64,000 bases of DNA from NCBI RefSeq assembly GCF_010672525.1, contig NZ_JAAHGH010000008.1, positions 371,715 through 435,714 on the forward strand, given 5' to 3'. This document shows, one piece after another, positions 55,601 through 64,000 of this stretch. The DNA is from Okeania sp. SIO2B3. GTDB lineage: Bacteria; Cyanobacteriota; Cyanobacteriia; Cyanobacteriales; Microcoleaceae. The notes beneath the pieces are model-generated. The model did not search any database and was not told the DNA's origin. It worked only from the letters and a program-made list of their open reading frames with translations. Position numbers and translations under genes: made by a program. Position 1 is the stretch's first letter. Each line of letters starts with the position of its first letter.

Positions 55601-58512
55601 CGATATCCAGTTTCAATTTCTCCTAAAGAACTGCACAGCATCCAAGCGTGAAAGCCATAAGCATAAGCCGCTAGTTTAGAATTACCGAAGCGAATACAAA
55701 TATTGACCATTTTAAAAGCAATCGGAACTAACAAATCTGGAGATGCAATAACAGCTGCAGAAACGGTGGCAATCAGAATCCGTAAAGCAGCGATTTGATT
55801 TGGTTCTGTTATCTCTGGTAAATCTCCCAAGGCTTCAATATTAGCAATCTCTGGAATCATGCCGTCGAGTTCTATCTTGAGGAGCTTTAACGCATAAATC
55901 CCTAAATCTACAGCTTGCTTTCTTTCGTTTTTAGCGATATAATATTGAATTTGCAATTCGTGAATTCTTAATCTATCTAAAAGAGAATTTGCTTGTTTTA
56001 ATGCTAGATCGGCTAAGGCTTTAGAATTCTCAAAGTGTGTACTTATATATTCCGATTCAATAACCTCCAGATATAGAGATAGCATCAGATCGTACTTTCG
56101 TTCCCAGCCATCTTCTAGAAGTTTTATTCCTAAGTTCAAATAATCAATTGCAGCCAAATATGCCGTTGAAGATTTTGCTTTGCGACCAGCCATGAGATTC
56201 AAACGAGCTAATTCATCTTTTTCCTGGCGATCGCTGATCAAAAAACGCCCCATATTTAATTGATTTGTCACATCAAAAGTTCTTTCCTCGATCTCTAATA
56301 CTGATAGATTTCTTAATAGCAGGCGACCTATCTTGAGGTGTGTTTCTGGTTTGAGATTCCCATCAATCAGAGAATAAGCCGCCTGTTGAACGCGGTCATG
56401 TAAAAATTTGTAGCTAACCCATACATTCTCAGACTGCTCTTGCTCCTGATAGTTAATCTCTTGGAAAAATTTATAACTGTCGCTGACTGGCAATACAAGT
56501 CCCTCCTTCAAGGCTCCCCATATTGTTGTAGCTGCTGCCATAGAAGATTGCTCGCATATTATTGCCAATGTATTCAAATCGAACTGATTACCAATACAAG
56601 CGGCTAACTTCAAAATCGACTGAGTTTTTTCTGGTAACTTGTGCAGACGAGTTGCCATAAACTCCACCACATCATCTGTCAGAGTCAACTCCCGCACTCG
56701 CGTCATGTCGCATTGCCAGTAACCCACATCAAAATTAAAACTAATCCAACCATCCTCGTATAATCCCTTGAGAAACTGAGTAGCAAAAAACGGATTTCCT
56801 TTAGTTTTTTGAGCCACCAATTCAGTCAAAGGCAAAGCTATTTCTAGCTGACAACAGAGAGTATCTGCTACCAAGCAATTGAGATCTGCTGTGCTTAAAG
56901 GACTCAGAGTTATACTATTGATAGTAACGCCTGATTTTTCAATTTCATCTAAAGTGAGCATCAATGGGTGAGCCGCAAATACCTCATTGTCCCGATAAGC
57001 TCCCAACAAGAGCAAATAACCAGTTTCTCCACCCTCCATCAATAGTTGCATCAATTTCAGCGATGCCGTATCTGCCCACTGCAAGTCATCAATAAAGATA
57101 ACTAAAGGATGACTAGGGAGCGCGAACACCAGAAGAAATTTTTGAAACAACATATTAAAGCGATTTTGGGCTGCACTTCCCGACAACTCAGGAACGGTTG
57201 GTTGTTCGCCAATAATCTTCTCTAACTCTGGAATAACGTCGATAATAACTTGCCCATTCTCCCCTAGAGCATTGAGTATTTTAGCTTTCCACTGCTCTAG
57301 TTGTGCATCACTTTCACTCAAAAGTTGCTTCATCAAGTCTCGGAAAGCTTGCACAAAAGCACTAAAAGGAATATTGCGCTGAAACTGGTCAAATTTTCCT
57401 TTGATAAAATACCCGCGCTGCCTGACAATAGGTTTGTGAACTTCATTCACCACTGCAGTTTTCCCAATCCCAGAAAATCCCGCCACTAGCATCATTTCTA
57501 CCCTTCCTTCTCCCCCCTTACTAAGGGGGGTAGGGGGGGATTGTTCTCCCTTACTAAGAGGAGTATGGGGGGGATTGGCGACACGCTCAAAAGTATCAAG
57601 TAAAGTTTGAACTTCTTTTTCCCTGCCATACAGTTTTTCAGGAATCAGGAAGCGATCGCTTAGATCCCGCTCTCCTAACTTAAAAGTCTCAATTTTTCCC
57701 TCCTTTTCCCATTGAAACAAACATTTTTCTAGGTCATATTTTAAACCCAAAGCATTCTGATAGCGGTTTTCGGCATTTTTTGCCATCAATTTGTGAATAA
57801 TATTAGCTAAGGGAGTCGGGATTTGGGAATCAATCATTTGAGGAGTTTTCGTCAAATGACAATGTATTAATTCCATGGGGTCAGTGGTATCAAATGGTAA
57901 TTTTCCGTTGACCATCTCAAAAAAAGTGACACCTAGTGAATAAAAGTCGCTGCGATAGTCTATTGCTCTATTCATTCGTCCAGTTTGTTCTGGGGAAATA
58001 TAAGCCAGAGTTCCTTCTAATACATTGGGATTTTGAATTTCAGTAGTTTCAAAAGGTAGCACTGAAGCAATACTAAAATCGATTAATTTTACTTGTTGAG
58101 TCTGGGGATGAATTAATATATTTGCTGGTTTAAGATCTTGATGAATAACTCGATTTTGATATAGTTTGTGTAATATATCTGCTAATTGAATGGCTATTTT
58201 TAAACAAGTTGTTAAGTCTAATGATTCATATTTGTCTAGAGATATGGCCCCATTGTCTTCCATGACTAAAGCATAACCATTGCCATAGTTTTCTAAACTT
58301 AAGGATTTGACTACTCCTGGTAAGTTGAGGTTTTTGGTAATAGTATATTGGTTGCGGAAGTGTAACAGTTCGTTAAAAGTAGGATATTCGTTGCGCATAA
58401 ATTTGAGCACGACTGTTTGAGAGTCTGTTGCTCGAATGCCTCGATAAACTAAGGTACGAGTTCCTTCGTATAGCTTTTGTTTGATTTGATATCCTGGTAG
58501 TTTGACGGTCAT
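52612..58512 (-). CDS. Giant Ser/Thr kinase - AAA - GAF - histidine kinase
   Basis: 1966 aa cytoplasmic signalling protein. Domains: a Ser/Thr kinase (about 8-270; VLKF Lys 37, HQDLKPANI, DFS in place of DFG); a PknK-type AAA ATPase (Walker A GFSGIGKT near 342, VIFIDDLQWAD); a long helical TPR-like region (about 800-1320); GAF 1 near 1370 and GAF 2 near 1540; HisKA with AGVAHEINNPLGF near 1711; HATPase with IRDNGKGIS near 1897 and GTGLGLSISRQIV. No receiver domain. HQD and DFS are common in this family. Between kinase and AAA parts about 25 residues (NPPHTPLSKGEQSPP, then TPLSKGG) come from an inserted repeat. ATG 58512 is preferred to the 58584 frame start. Confidence 0.93.
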   Translation of the reverse strand: MTVKLPGYQIKQKLYEGTRTLVYRGIRATDSQTVVLKFMRNEYPTFNELLHFRNQYTITKNLNLPGVVKSLSLENYGNGYALVMEDNGAISLDKYESLDLTTCLKIAIQLADILHKLYQNRVIHQDLKPANILIHPQTQQVKLIDFSIASVLPFETTEIQNPNVLEGTLAYISPEQTGRMNRAIDYRSDFYSLGVTFFEMVNGKLPFDTTDPMELIHCHLTKTPQMIDSQIPTPLANIIHKLMAKNAENRYQNALGLKYDLEKCLFQWEKEGKIETFKLGERDLSDRFLIPEKLYGREKEVQTLLDTFERVANPPHTPLSKGEQSPPTPLSKGGEGRVEMMLVAGFSGIGKTAVVNEVHKPIVRQRGYFIKGKFDQFQRNIPFSAFVQAFRDLMKQLLSESDAQLEQWKAKILNALGENGQVIIDVIPELEKIIGEQPTVPELSGSAAQNRFNMLFQKFLLVFALPSHPLVIFIDDLQWADTASLKLMQLLMEGGETGYLLLLGAYRDNEVFAAHPLMLTLDEIEKSGVTINSITLSPLSTADLNCLVADTLCCQLEIALPLTELVAQKTKGNPFFATQFLKGLYEDGWISFNFDVGYWQCDMTRVRELTLTDDVVEFMATRLHKLPEKTQSILKLAACIGNQFDLNTLAIICEQSSMAAATTIWGALKEGLVLPVSDSYKFFQEINYQEQEQSENVWVSYKFLHDRVQQAAYSLIDGNLKPETHLKIGRLLLRNLSVLEIEERTFDVTNQLNMGRFLISDRQEKDELARLNLMAGRKAKSSTAYLAAIDYLNLGIKLLEDGWERKYDLMLSLYLEVIESEYISTHFENSKALADLALKQANSLLDRLRIHELQIQYYIAKNERKQAVDLGIYALKLLKIELDGMIPEIANIEALGDLPEITEPNQIAALRILIATVSAAVIASPDLLVPIAFKMVNICIRFGNSKLAAYAYGFHAWMLCSSLGEIETGYRFGKLAIHLLEKFNAKEIKCKVYQQFNVFVRHRKEPLKNMKELVEAVQSGIEVGDIEYACYAAQDYCILQFFLGQELDLSLQEQKKYLGLIRYNQQEFSLNFTSPWVQLVSNLLSQSVDICSLIGNFFDETLKIPVLQETNDHISLFPLLFIKTYLNYLFGCYELAVDNAISAEKVQTGSNGFIYYPAYLFYFSLALLACESLSTSEKQQLSLERVNCNQKQLECWMNDAPFTYQHKYDLVQAEYHRVLGEKLEAIELYDRAIAGAKANEYIQEEALANELAAKFYLDWGKEKVAAGYMQEAYYCYAKWGAKAKTDDLEKRYPQLLQPILQSTVSSNNWLETLSNIAPARISVHSTGTASYTSGTNINAALDFASVLKSSQAISDIIQLDELLRQLTRILLQTSGGDRCVIVLPDDNGNWQVSTIATLDTIELCTEPLADSPNAPIQLINYVKNTQEVVAIDNLTTELPIIDAYLTQHHPQSLVCLPILHHDTIVGVLYLQNQFTCGAFTSDRILVLNFLCTQAAISIQNSSLYQELERSLQDAQQKSQDLAEMVALSNGQQRILALIAQGVPLNTILEQTAWHIESQSRHPAYCSFLQLDGEGRLRHLAAPSLPEAYNTLVDGIKIGPEVGSCGTAAYRKASVTVEEIANDPLWANFQIALKYGLGACTSTPILGSEGEVLATLAMYQPKPGKFTLHDRKLMEVATYLARIAIERHQADIELQKLNFQIIQGEKLASLGNMIAGVAHEINNPLGFISGSIGNGKDYVQDLLGHLTLYQQHYPEPVDAIQDNAKDIDLEFIVEDLPNLMNSMQSATVRIKDISTSLRIFCRGDKEHKVSANLHENLDSTLLILKYRLKANGNRPEIKVIQDYGKLPEIYCFPGQLNQVFMNILANAIDAFEEVDRMKDKPQTITIQTALTQQNTIEIRIRDNGKGISSDVKERIFDHLFTTKGVGKGTGLGLSISRQIVEEKHGGKLTCNSVLGAGTEFVIALPRQ
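57503..57580. repeat. Dispersed repeat inserted in frame in the multi-kinase gene
   Basis: Two copies of a CCCTTACTAAGGGGGGTAGG-like unit in tandem (about 57513 and 57548) encode Pro/Ser/Lys/Gly residues in the linker just before Walker A of the AAA domain. The same unit lies in the spacer at 46864. Confidence 0.8.
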
Positions 58513-59300
58513 TGCTCTAGAGTTAATGATGATAATAATTCTTTTATATAATAGCTTGAGATTACTCTGAGGCTGTGTTATCAATACCGACTGATCAAGT
58601 CAGAGGCAAGAAAATACTGAAGTTTACTTTCTCTTGCTCGGTTGGATACGAGATTTCCTCACACTCCCCATCTCCCCATCTCCCCATCTCCCCATCTCCC
58701 CATCTCCCCATCTCCCCACACTCCCAATGCTTCCTTTACCATTACTATGCACCACCACCCGAATTTTTTTGGATAGAAATAGACATCTGTTCATTAATTG
58801 ATAATTGATAATGGATAATTGATAATTACCTCGGGTTTTAACCGTTACGGAATTGAATATCAGGAAATATTATTTCTTCTCTTGGTCGATGGTCAGACAG
58901 CGAGGAGACCCGCTCTTATCAGAGCCGCTCCGAATTGCGCCATCCCACCCTACGGGAAGCTCCGAAGAGATAACTCCGTTCCGCTGACGCGAAACGCGTC
59001 AGCGTTGCGTTACGCCAGTTTTGCGAAGCAAAAGCAAACGACCGCTTTTTTCCCCTTAAAAGGAGAGGCTTCAAGGCGCGAATTATTTAATTATTAATTA
59101 TTAATTATTCGGTAAAAATCAAAAATCAAATCAATTATTATCCATAAATTATCAATTATTTCTTTCTGTTGCCTGTTGCCAGATGAGCTGATTGTGGGAT
59201 TGGGATGACTCAAGCATCCAGAACCTGGATTGATTTTGGCCACTCGTGTCGGCCAACACACTGACCAGTTGATTACAGAATTAATTGCCAACGCCAGGAA
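58513..59300. other. Spacer with CCATCTCCC tandem and GC-rich repeat cluster
   Basis: No credible gene. A 9-bp tandem (CATCTCCCC, about eight units) spans 58665-58718. A dense GC-rich mosaic lies at about 58893-59050 (CGAGGAGACCCGCTC, GACGCGAAACGCGTCAGCGT, GCGAAGCAAAAGC). ATTAATTATT units run at about 59086-59110. From about 59200 the DNA is the decayed 3' flank of the second tnpB. Confidence 0.6.
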
Positions 59301-60508
59301 GGGAAAACCAACTGACTGAACGTCGGCGTTATCCAGTCCGCAAGCTGCCACGGTCGTTCGCGCTAGCGTTGCGGAGCAAACTGACCGCCTGAGCTAGATT
59401 TAAACTAGCATTCAAATCTCGATCGCAATTAAAACCACAATGTTCGCAATTGAAAACACGCTCTGATAAAAACAGAGACTCTTTAACAGTTCCACACCTA
59501 CTGCAAGTTTTAGAACTAGGAAACCATCTATCAACGATGATTAACTTAGCAACCTAATAACTCACACTTGTACTCTAACTGCCTACGAAACTCATAAAAA
59601 CCCATATCAGCAATAGCTGCCGCTAGCTTGTGATTTGCCATCATCCCTGATACATTAAGGTCTTCACCCACCCCTCTTGCTCCCCTCCCAGGAGGGGATG
59701 GGGGTGGGTTGTGGTTAAGAGCCAAATAGGTTGTTAGTTTATGCAATGTATCTTTCCTGATATTAGCTATTCTATTATGCAACGTCGCTATTTTTAGCTG
59801 CGCTTTTTTCCAGTTATTGGAGAACTTAGTTTTATGTCTGTTTAGGTATTGTAATCGTGATAGTTTGGATTCTAAATTTTTGTAAGGTTTAGCACCATCG
59901 AATACTTCCCCTGTTGAGAGTGTTGCTAAAGTTTTTACTCCTAAATCAACACCAACTACATCTACAGACTTTTCCGTAATTTGAGGTATGGCTTCTATCT
60001 TGAAACTAACAAACCATTTATCTGCTGTTTTGCTAATAGTTACAGACGACAGAATAACATTGCTTGGCAGTATTTCATAGGTTTTAATCCATCCAATTCG
60101 AGGTAGTTTGATACGATTAAAGCCTACTGTGATTGAACCGTCTAGAGTAAAACTATTATCCCTGGCTTTTTTCTTGAATTTAGGTTGAGCTGACACTTTG
60201 TTAAAGCAACGTTTCCAAGCAACAGATAAATATCTCAAAGCATATTGAAGAGCGCACTTAGATACTTCATAATACCAGCAGTTTTTTGGTTTAACCATTG
60301 CTACCAAAAGCTTATGTAAGTCAATGGCAGTAGGAAACTTAAGTTTGCTGTCTGGATTATGGTGGTTATGATTCAATATATTTCGTGTTAACCATAATCC
60401 CCAATTCCAAGCGTGACGGGCTACACCTGCGTGTTTAGCCAGTAATGTTTTTTGCTGTTTATTTGGGTGCAGTTCAGTATGATGTCCTAGTAACATAAAA
60501 CAGATCAT
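59300..60508 (-). pseudogene. tnpB: Second tnpB pseudogene (IS605-type)
   Basis: From about 60508 (MLLGHHTELHPNKQQKTLLA) the frame encodes the helical N-domain, DVVGVDLGVKTLATLSTGE with the RuvC-I Asp, EDLNVSGMMANHKLAAAIAD with the RuvC-II Glu, and FRRQLEYKCELLG. Then a one-base shift. In the next frame KLIIVDRWFPSSKTCSRCG, FNCEHCGFNCDRDLNASLNL complete the zinc finger and last RuvC Asp. A 45-bp repeat (NPPPSPPGRGARGVG) sits before EDLNV, and a GC-rich repeat interrupts the C-terminal tail. Inactive as it stands. A subfamily distinct from the tnpB at 21.5-22.9 kb. Confidence 0.87.
59665..59710. repeat. CCCACCCC inverted repeat inside the second tnpB
   Basis: CACCCACCCCTCTTGCTCCC then CTCCCAGGAGGGGATGGGGG and TGGGTT: an inverted repeat adding about 15 codons in frame. 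Relatives lie at about 25738, 41915, 49091 and 63598. Confidence 0.8.
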
Positions 60509-61153
60509 CCCAGATTTTTATAGATAATACCAGATTTTAGCCAACAGTTACAAACCCTACGACTCCTGACTCCTCCATCATTTATTTATAAGTATTTAAC
60601 CGGACATGATATAAGTCCCAATAGGACTTACCTTTATCTGTCAATGCATTGACAGATAAAGGTAAGTACCTTTATCGGTAGAAAAAATTGCCAGCTTTTC
60701 GGTCTAAACAGCTCAAAAAGTTAGTATTTTGGGTAGACAAGGGTAGAAAAATCTAAGGACAAATATATCCGACTACCTCCTAATTAGGGTTTGCTGATTA
60801 ATCCTAAAACCATTGATAGGTAAAGGCTTGAGCCTTATTTAATTCCCAAGGGGCGCGCTGGTTTTAGTCTAAAACCCTCATGCATGTTAGCATAAAAGGC
60901 AAACCTTCGGACAGAAAAATTGAGGAACAATTCTTATCTCCTGTCTCCTGTCTTCTAACCCTACCAAAAAGCTTTATTCAGCAAACTCTAATTAATTCCC
61001 ATTTCTCCTGAGTTCTGAGTTCTAAGTTGTGACTCCTACCCTTACCAAAAAATTTTTTCAGCAAACCCTAAATATTATTACCATTACAGCAACACCTAAA
61101 TACTATCTTGGTTCTGATGTAATTTTCAGAATTTTTGAAACAAAATTACAAAA
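60509..61153. other. Spacer made mostly of miniature elements
   Basis: No gene. From 60570 comes the reverse copy of the ATATCATGTCCGGTTGAATA family, running into an AGGACTTACCTTTATCTGTC inverted repeat (60633-60668). An internal-type copy of the TTAGGG element spans about 60670-60783, and a complete copy is listed separately. Confidence 0.65.
60784..61071. mobile_element. TTAGGG-end miniature element, copy C
   Basis: Left end TTAGGGTTTGCTGA (60784-60797). Two right ends are present: TCAGCAAACTCTAA (60978-60991) and TCAGCAAACCCTAA (61058-61071). It is either a 208-bp element followed by a partial copy, or one 288-bp element with an internal duplication. Confidence 0.75.
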
Positions 61154-62914
61154 TTAACTTGTCTTTTGCCTTGCTGCAAACATTCTTTCAAAGCTCATCG
61201 CAGCAACACCAAAAATCACCAATAACATTCCCAAAATTTGTTTGAATAATAAAACTTCTCCAATAACCGAAAGAGCAAATAAAGCAGTTAAAGCCGGACC
61301 AGAAGTACCAATTATAGATGCTCTTGCAGCTCCAGCAAATCTAATAGCAAAACTATTTAATACGTAGCTAGAAAGTGTTAAAATCCCCAGAATAATACCG
61401 CCAACAATTAAACTAGACCACACATTCACACTAGGGTCTATATTAATATTAACCGACCATTCTGTAGGTAAAGGCATCATCAAACCTAAAGCAGAAAATA
61501 CAAAAATTCCGGCAAAGTTCACTAAACTAAAAGGAATGGGATGAAGTTTTCCTGCTGACATTTGTGTGAGAACAACATACCCAGAAAAAGTAATTCCAGC
61601 ACCCACAGCAGCCAAAATTCCTTGTTGATAATTACCCTCTCCACTAGGAAGAACTAAAAACCCTCCTATAACAATCAGAACCATAGCAAAAATTCTTACC
61701 ATAGAAGGGCGATCGCCAAATAATCCCCAAGATACTAAAACAGTAATAATTGGATAAATAAAGAAAATTGTAATAGCAATAGCAGTAGGTATATTACCTA
61801 TAGAAATATATATCAATACCTGAGATAAAAACAAAAAGAAAGCACTACCAATCACCTTCCACCATAAAGAAAAATCTTTTGATTTGATCAACCGCTCAAT
61901 ATCGCTCCAAACTGCAGGATAGAGAAATGTTGCAATTATGGGCATCAATAACATAACTACAATTAGTCGTAGTAATAAAATTAATAAAGAATTACCCACA
62001 TTAGGAGCGATCGATCCTTCTACCGGAAATAAGCCTAAAATTGTACTGGGTTGTGGAGGCGTATTGAGGATAACTTTAATAAAAACATTAAATAAAGATA
62101 ACAATGCTGCTGAAAGTAAAGCTAAAATCAAACCTACCTGAACTTGAGAAGCAGATTTTTTAGGTTTGGCAGTAGACTCAGTTTTGGACTTAGGCGATAC
62201 TTCTGGGGACTCCACAGGAGGTGTAGTCAACATTGATTTTCCTAAAGAAGCAGTATTTACTGAGTTCTTAGACTCAGATCGAGAAGTTTGATAACTTCCA
62301 GATGAAACTACACTATTATTTTCCAGTTGTGCCTGAAGACGACTGACCAAAGCTTCTAGAATGACCTCTCCTTGCTGTTCCATACTACGCATACTATTTA
62401 ACTGTACAGAAAGGTCACTTTGATAACTATCCAACTCCTGTTTTAATGCCTCAAATGTTCCACTCAGAACACTAGATAAAGAATCTCCAAATTCATTAGC
62501 AGTCCCATAATAGTTATTTGAAGGATTAGTCATTGGTAACTCTCCCCCAGGAATGCCAGCTTGTTGTAGTCCCGGATCTACACTCTCCGTTAAATCTCTA
62601 ATTTTTTGGCCTAACTGTTTTTGTAAGTTATTGGCCAAAACCTGGGCTAATTGTTTAAGCCATAATTGTTGCTGGGCTATTTGTCGCTGAGATAGAGATT
62701 CGAGCTGTTGAGATTGTAACTGTTCATATTGCTTTCGTAATTTACTTACATCCTCACTAAGCTGTTCTTTCTCAATTCTCAATCTGTCTATATCTTGGCT
62801 TAACTGATTTGCCAGATTTTGACGAAAGCTATCCAAGTCTTGAATCACTAATTTCAGGACTTCTTCTGGTGATTTGGGAGTTTCAGCTCCATAATTTGGG
62901 GGTTGATTATTCAT
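61154..62914 (-). CDS. EamA/DMT transporter with N-terminal coiled-coil domain
   Basis: About 586 aa. The first 230 residues are soluble, with a long coiled coil (LANQLSQDIDRLRIEKEQLS, then KLRKQYEQLQSQQLESLSQR), then Ser/Lys/Pro-rich linkers. The rest holds about ten membrane helices in two EamA repeats (PTAIAITIFFIYPIITVLVS, LFGDRPSMVRIFAMVLIVIG; ARASIIGTSGPALTALFALS, VIGEVLLFKQILGM). Ordinary DMT proteins are about 300 aa, so the cytoplasmic coiled coil is an addition seen in cyanobacterial homologues. ATG 62914 has GGGA just upstream; the longer 62956 frame is unlikely. Substrate unknown. Confidence 0.88.
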   Translation of the reverse strand: MNNQPPNYGAETPKSPEEVLKLVIQDLDSFRQNLANQLSQDIDRLRIEKEQLSEDVSKLRKQYEQLQSQQLESLSQRQIAQQQLWLKQLAQVLANNLQKQLGQKIRDLTESVDPGLQQAGIPGGELPMTNPSNNYYGTANEFGDSLSSVLSGTFEALKQELDSYQSDLSVQLNSMRSMEQQGEVILEALVSRLQAQLENNSVVSSGSYQTSRSESKNSVNTASLGKSMLTTPPVESPEVSPKSKTESTAKPKKSASQVQVGLILALLSAALLSLFNVFIKVILNTPPQPSTILGLFPVEGSIAPNVGNSLLILLLRLIVVMLLMPIIATFLYPAVWSDIERLIKSKDFSLWWKVIGSAFFLFLSQVLIYISIGNIPTAIAITIFFIYPIITVLVSWGLFGDRPSMVRIFAMVLIVIGGFLVLPSGEGNYQQGILAAVGAGITFSGYVVLTQMSAGKLHPIPFSLVNFAGIFVFSALGLMMPLPTEWSVNINIDPSVNVWSSLIVGGIILGILTLSSYVLNSFAIRFAGAARASIIGTSGPALTALFALSVIGEVLLFKQILGMLLVIFGVAAMSFERMFAARQKTS

Positions 62915-63298
62915 TTTCCCTATAGCTCTTTTAACTGATACCGCGAAAAGTCCCACTCCATAAGGTACGTTGGGATTGGGGGGGAATGAATAAATATTGG
63001 GAATATTTTTCCACCTTTGTCTCCTATTGCCTCTATCCCATGGACGACTCCATGGCTCAAATCAAGATACCAAATGGGTTCTATAAAATTTGGGACATAT
63101 TACCTCCACAATATCTACACATTAATATTAAGATGATTAAGCTTTAATGGGGAAAGTTTATTTTTTAACGGAGATAATTTTCCTATTGGTTGTGCATTGT
63201 AATTATTTTTGTCACGAGACACCGCAGTGGGAAAATCTTGCTCCCGTACCAAGAATTATCTACCATTACGCCAGCGGGGCTAGCTTTTTCTTTACTCA

Positions 63299-63390
63299 CA
63301 GGACTTACACAAAAAATAAAATTATACACCATTTGTACGGGTTAACGGCGGTTAACCCCTACTGTGTGTGGTGGTTATGTGTAAGTCCTG
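63299..63390. mobile_element. Miniature element, AGGACTTAC-end family, copy 2
   Basis: CAGGACTTACACA (63299-63311) and TGTGTAAGTCCTG (63378-63390), a perfect 13-bp inverted repeat. Inside, GGGTTAACGGCGGTTAACCCC forms a further hairpin. Related to the element at 46219-46305. Confidence 0.7.
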
Positions 63391-63769
63391 ATTCAAACCC
63401 ACATTCGGAACTTCAAGAGCGTATGATTAAAAGTAGTATATAAATCTGTAGCTTGGTAGATATTTATACTATGCAAATCATCTAAATTACTTTTTTCGTT
63501 CATCAAATTCCGAGTAAAAAATTTACGCATAAATACTTGCTTGATTAATTACTCAATCACGGCAGCTATGATTTTCTTCTAAAATTCTGTCTCCTGTCTC
63601 CCCCTTCTGGGAGGGGGAGGGGCGAGGGGTGGGTTGTCTCCTGACTCCTGATTCGGTTGCTACATTTTGTGGTGCGGAATGTGGGCTCAAATACTGAATA
63701 AGATGTCCAAAGCATAATCATCAAACTAGCAAAAGTAATATTCAACTGGCAATGGGCAGTCTTTGATAA

Positions 63770-64000
63770 TTAGGGCTTGCTGATTAACTATCAAACCATT
63801 GACATTTAAAGGCTAAAGCATTTTTTTTCAAAAAAAGTGCCGACTTTTCCGTCTAAAAAGCTGATTCATTTTAGCATTTTGGGCAGACAAGCACAGAAAA
63901 ATTAAGGGACAAATATATCCGACTACTTCCTCTATAATTTCTATTTCTCCTGACTCCTGACTCCTACCCTCACTCATCAGACTTTCTCAGCAAACCCTAA
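63770..64000. mobile_element. TTAGGG-end miniature element, copy D
   Basis: TTAGGGCTTGCTGA (63770-63783) to TCAGCAAACCCTAA (63987-64000), 231 bp, no coding capacity. The core (CGACTTTTCCGTCTAAAAAG, then GGACAAATATATCCGACTAC) is shared with about 60690-60780. It ends exactly at the window edge. Confidence 0.8.

Larger units (their letters stand above)
62957..64000. other. Terminal repeat-rich spacer
   Basis: About 1 kb, no credible gene; a 98-codon frame at 63147 is built across repeats. It contains the palindrome-type GTGGGAAAATCTTGCTCCCG at about 63228, an AGGACTTAC element (63299-63390), a CTGGGAGGGGGAGGGGCGAG repeat at about 63605 and a complete TTAGGG element. Confidence 0.6.

Noticed and set aside
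58575-59097. Two small plus-strand frames after the multi-kinase
   Set aside because: Built from CCATCTCCC tandem repeats and GC-rich repeat clusters; no plausible start or domain.
63147-63443. A 98-codon frame near the right edge
   Set aside because: Crosses an AGGACTTAC hairpin element and a palindromic repeat. The sequence content explains the frame.

Overview
The window comes from a low-GC filamentous, nitrogen-fixing cyanobacterium, probably a non-heterocystous Oscillatoriales type such as the Trichodesmium/Okeania/Microcoleaceae group. The reasons are a cyanobacterial nif neighbourhood (nifB, nifP/cysE, nifZ, nifT), HIP1 octamers (GCGATCGC) throughout, a TGD/Mla-type lipid importer pair, a PEP-CTERM protein, a cyanobacterial CHAT protease, a giant Ser/Thr-His multi-kinase, and spacers full of short tandem and small dispersed repeats. 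The genus is inference from style. No alignment was run, and no tRNA, rRNA or CRISPR array was seen.

Layout. 1-4.6 kb: nifB (cut by the window edge) diverges from nifP, a 93-aa unknown, a DUF2949 protein, nifZ and nifT. The 1.2-kb gap between nifB and nifP carries six GAGTAC motifs. 4.6-8.5 kb: repeats, an EamA transporter, an xisI pseudogene split by a TA-flanked miniature element, a vapC remnant and pyrC. 9-18 kb: lepB, a HTH protein, a dihydroorotase-like paralogue, a DUF1036 protein, a TAXI binding protein, a double histidine-phosphatase and a CPBP protease. 18-23 kb: a glycosyltransferase pseudogene, yvcK-tsaE, and a tnpB pseudogene carrying three small repeat insertions. 23-29 kb: an MlaF/MlaD-type pair, a CysQ-like phosphatase and a creatininase-family protein.

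29.5-42 kb is the most interesting part. A membrane-anchored CHAT protease diverges from a three-gene set: an iSTAND-like protein, a MoxR AAA ATPase overlapping it, and a 2377-aa protein. The giant protein fuses a vWA domain, a macro (ADP-ribose-binding-like) domain and five tandem formylglycine-generating-enzyme/C-type-lectin-fold domains. This matches the logic of the vWA-MoxR-VMAP conflict systems described in recent years, but the vWA-macro-(FGE)5 fusion looks unusual. The ends of the FGE domains resemble variable regions of diversity-generating retroelement targets. A TA-flanked miniature element has inserted in the last one.

42-64 kb: an LpxB-related protein with a repeat inserted in frame, a PEP-CTERM protein, an ankyrin protein, a methyltransferase, and two paralogous polytopic membrane proteins around a polyprenyl-phosphate-type GT2. 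An uma2 pseudogene, a 1966-aa multi-kinase (also with an in-frame repeat), a second broken tnpB and an EamA transporter with an N-terminal coiled coil follow. A recurring theme is dispersed repeats that have landed inside genes and can often be removed on paper to restore the ancestral reading frame.
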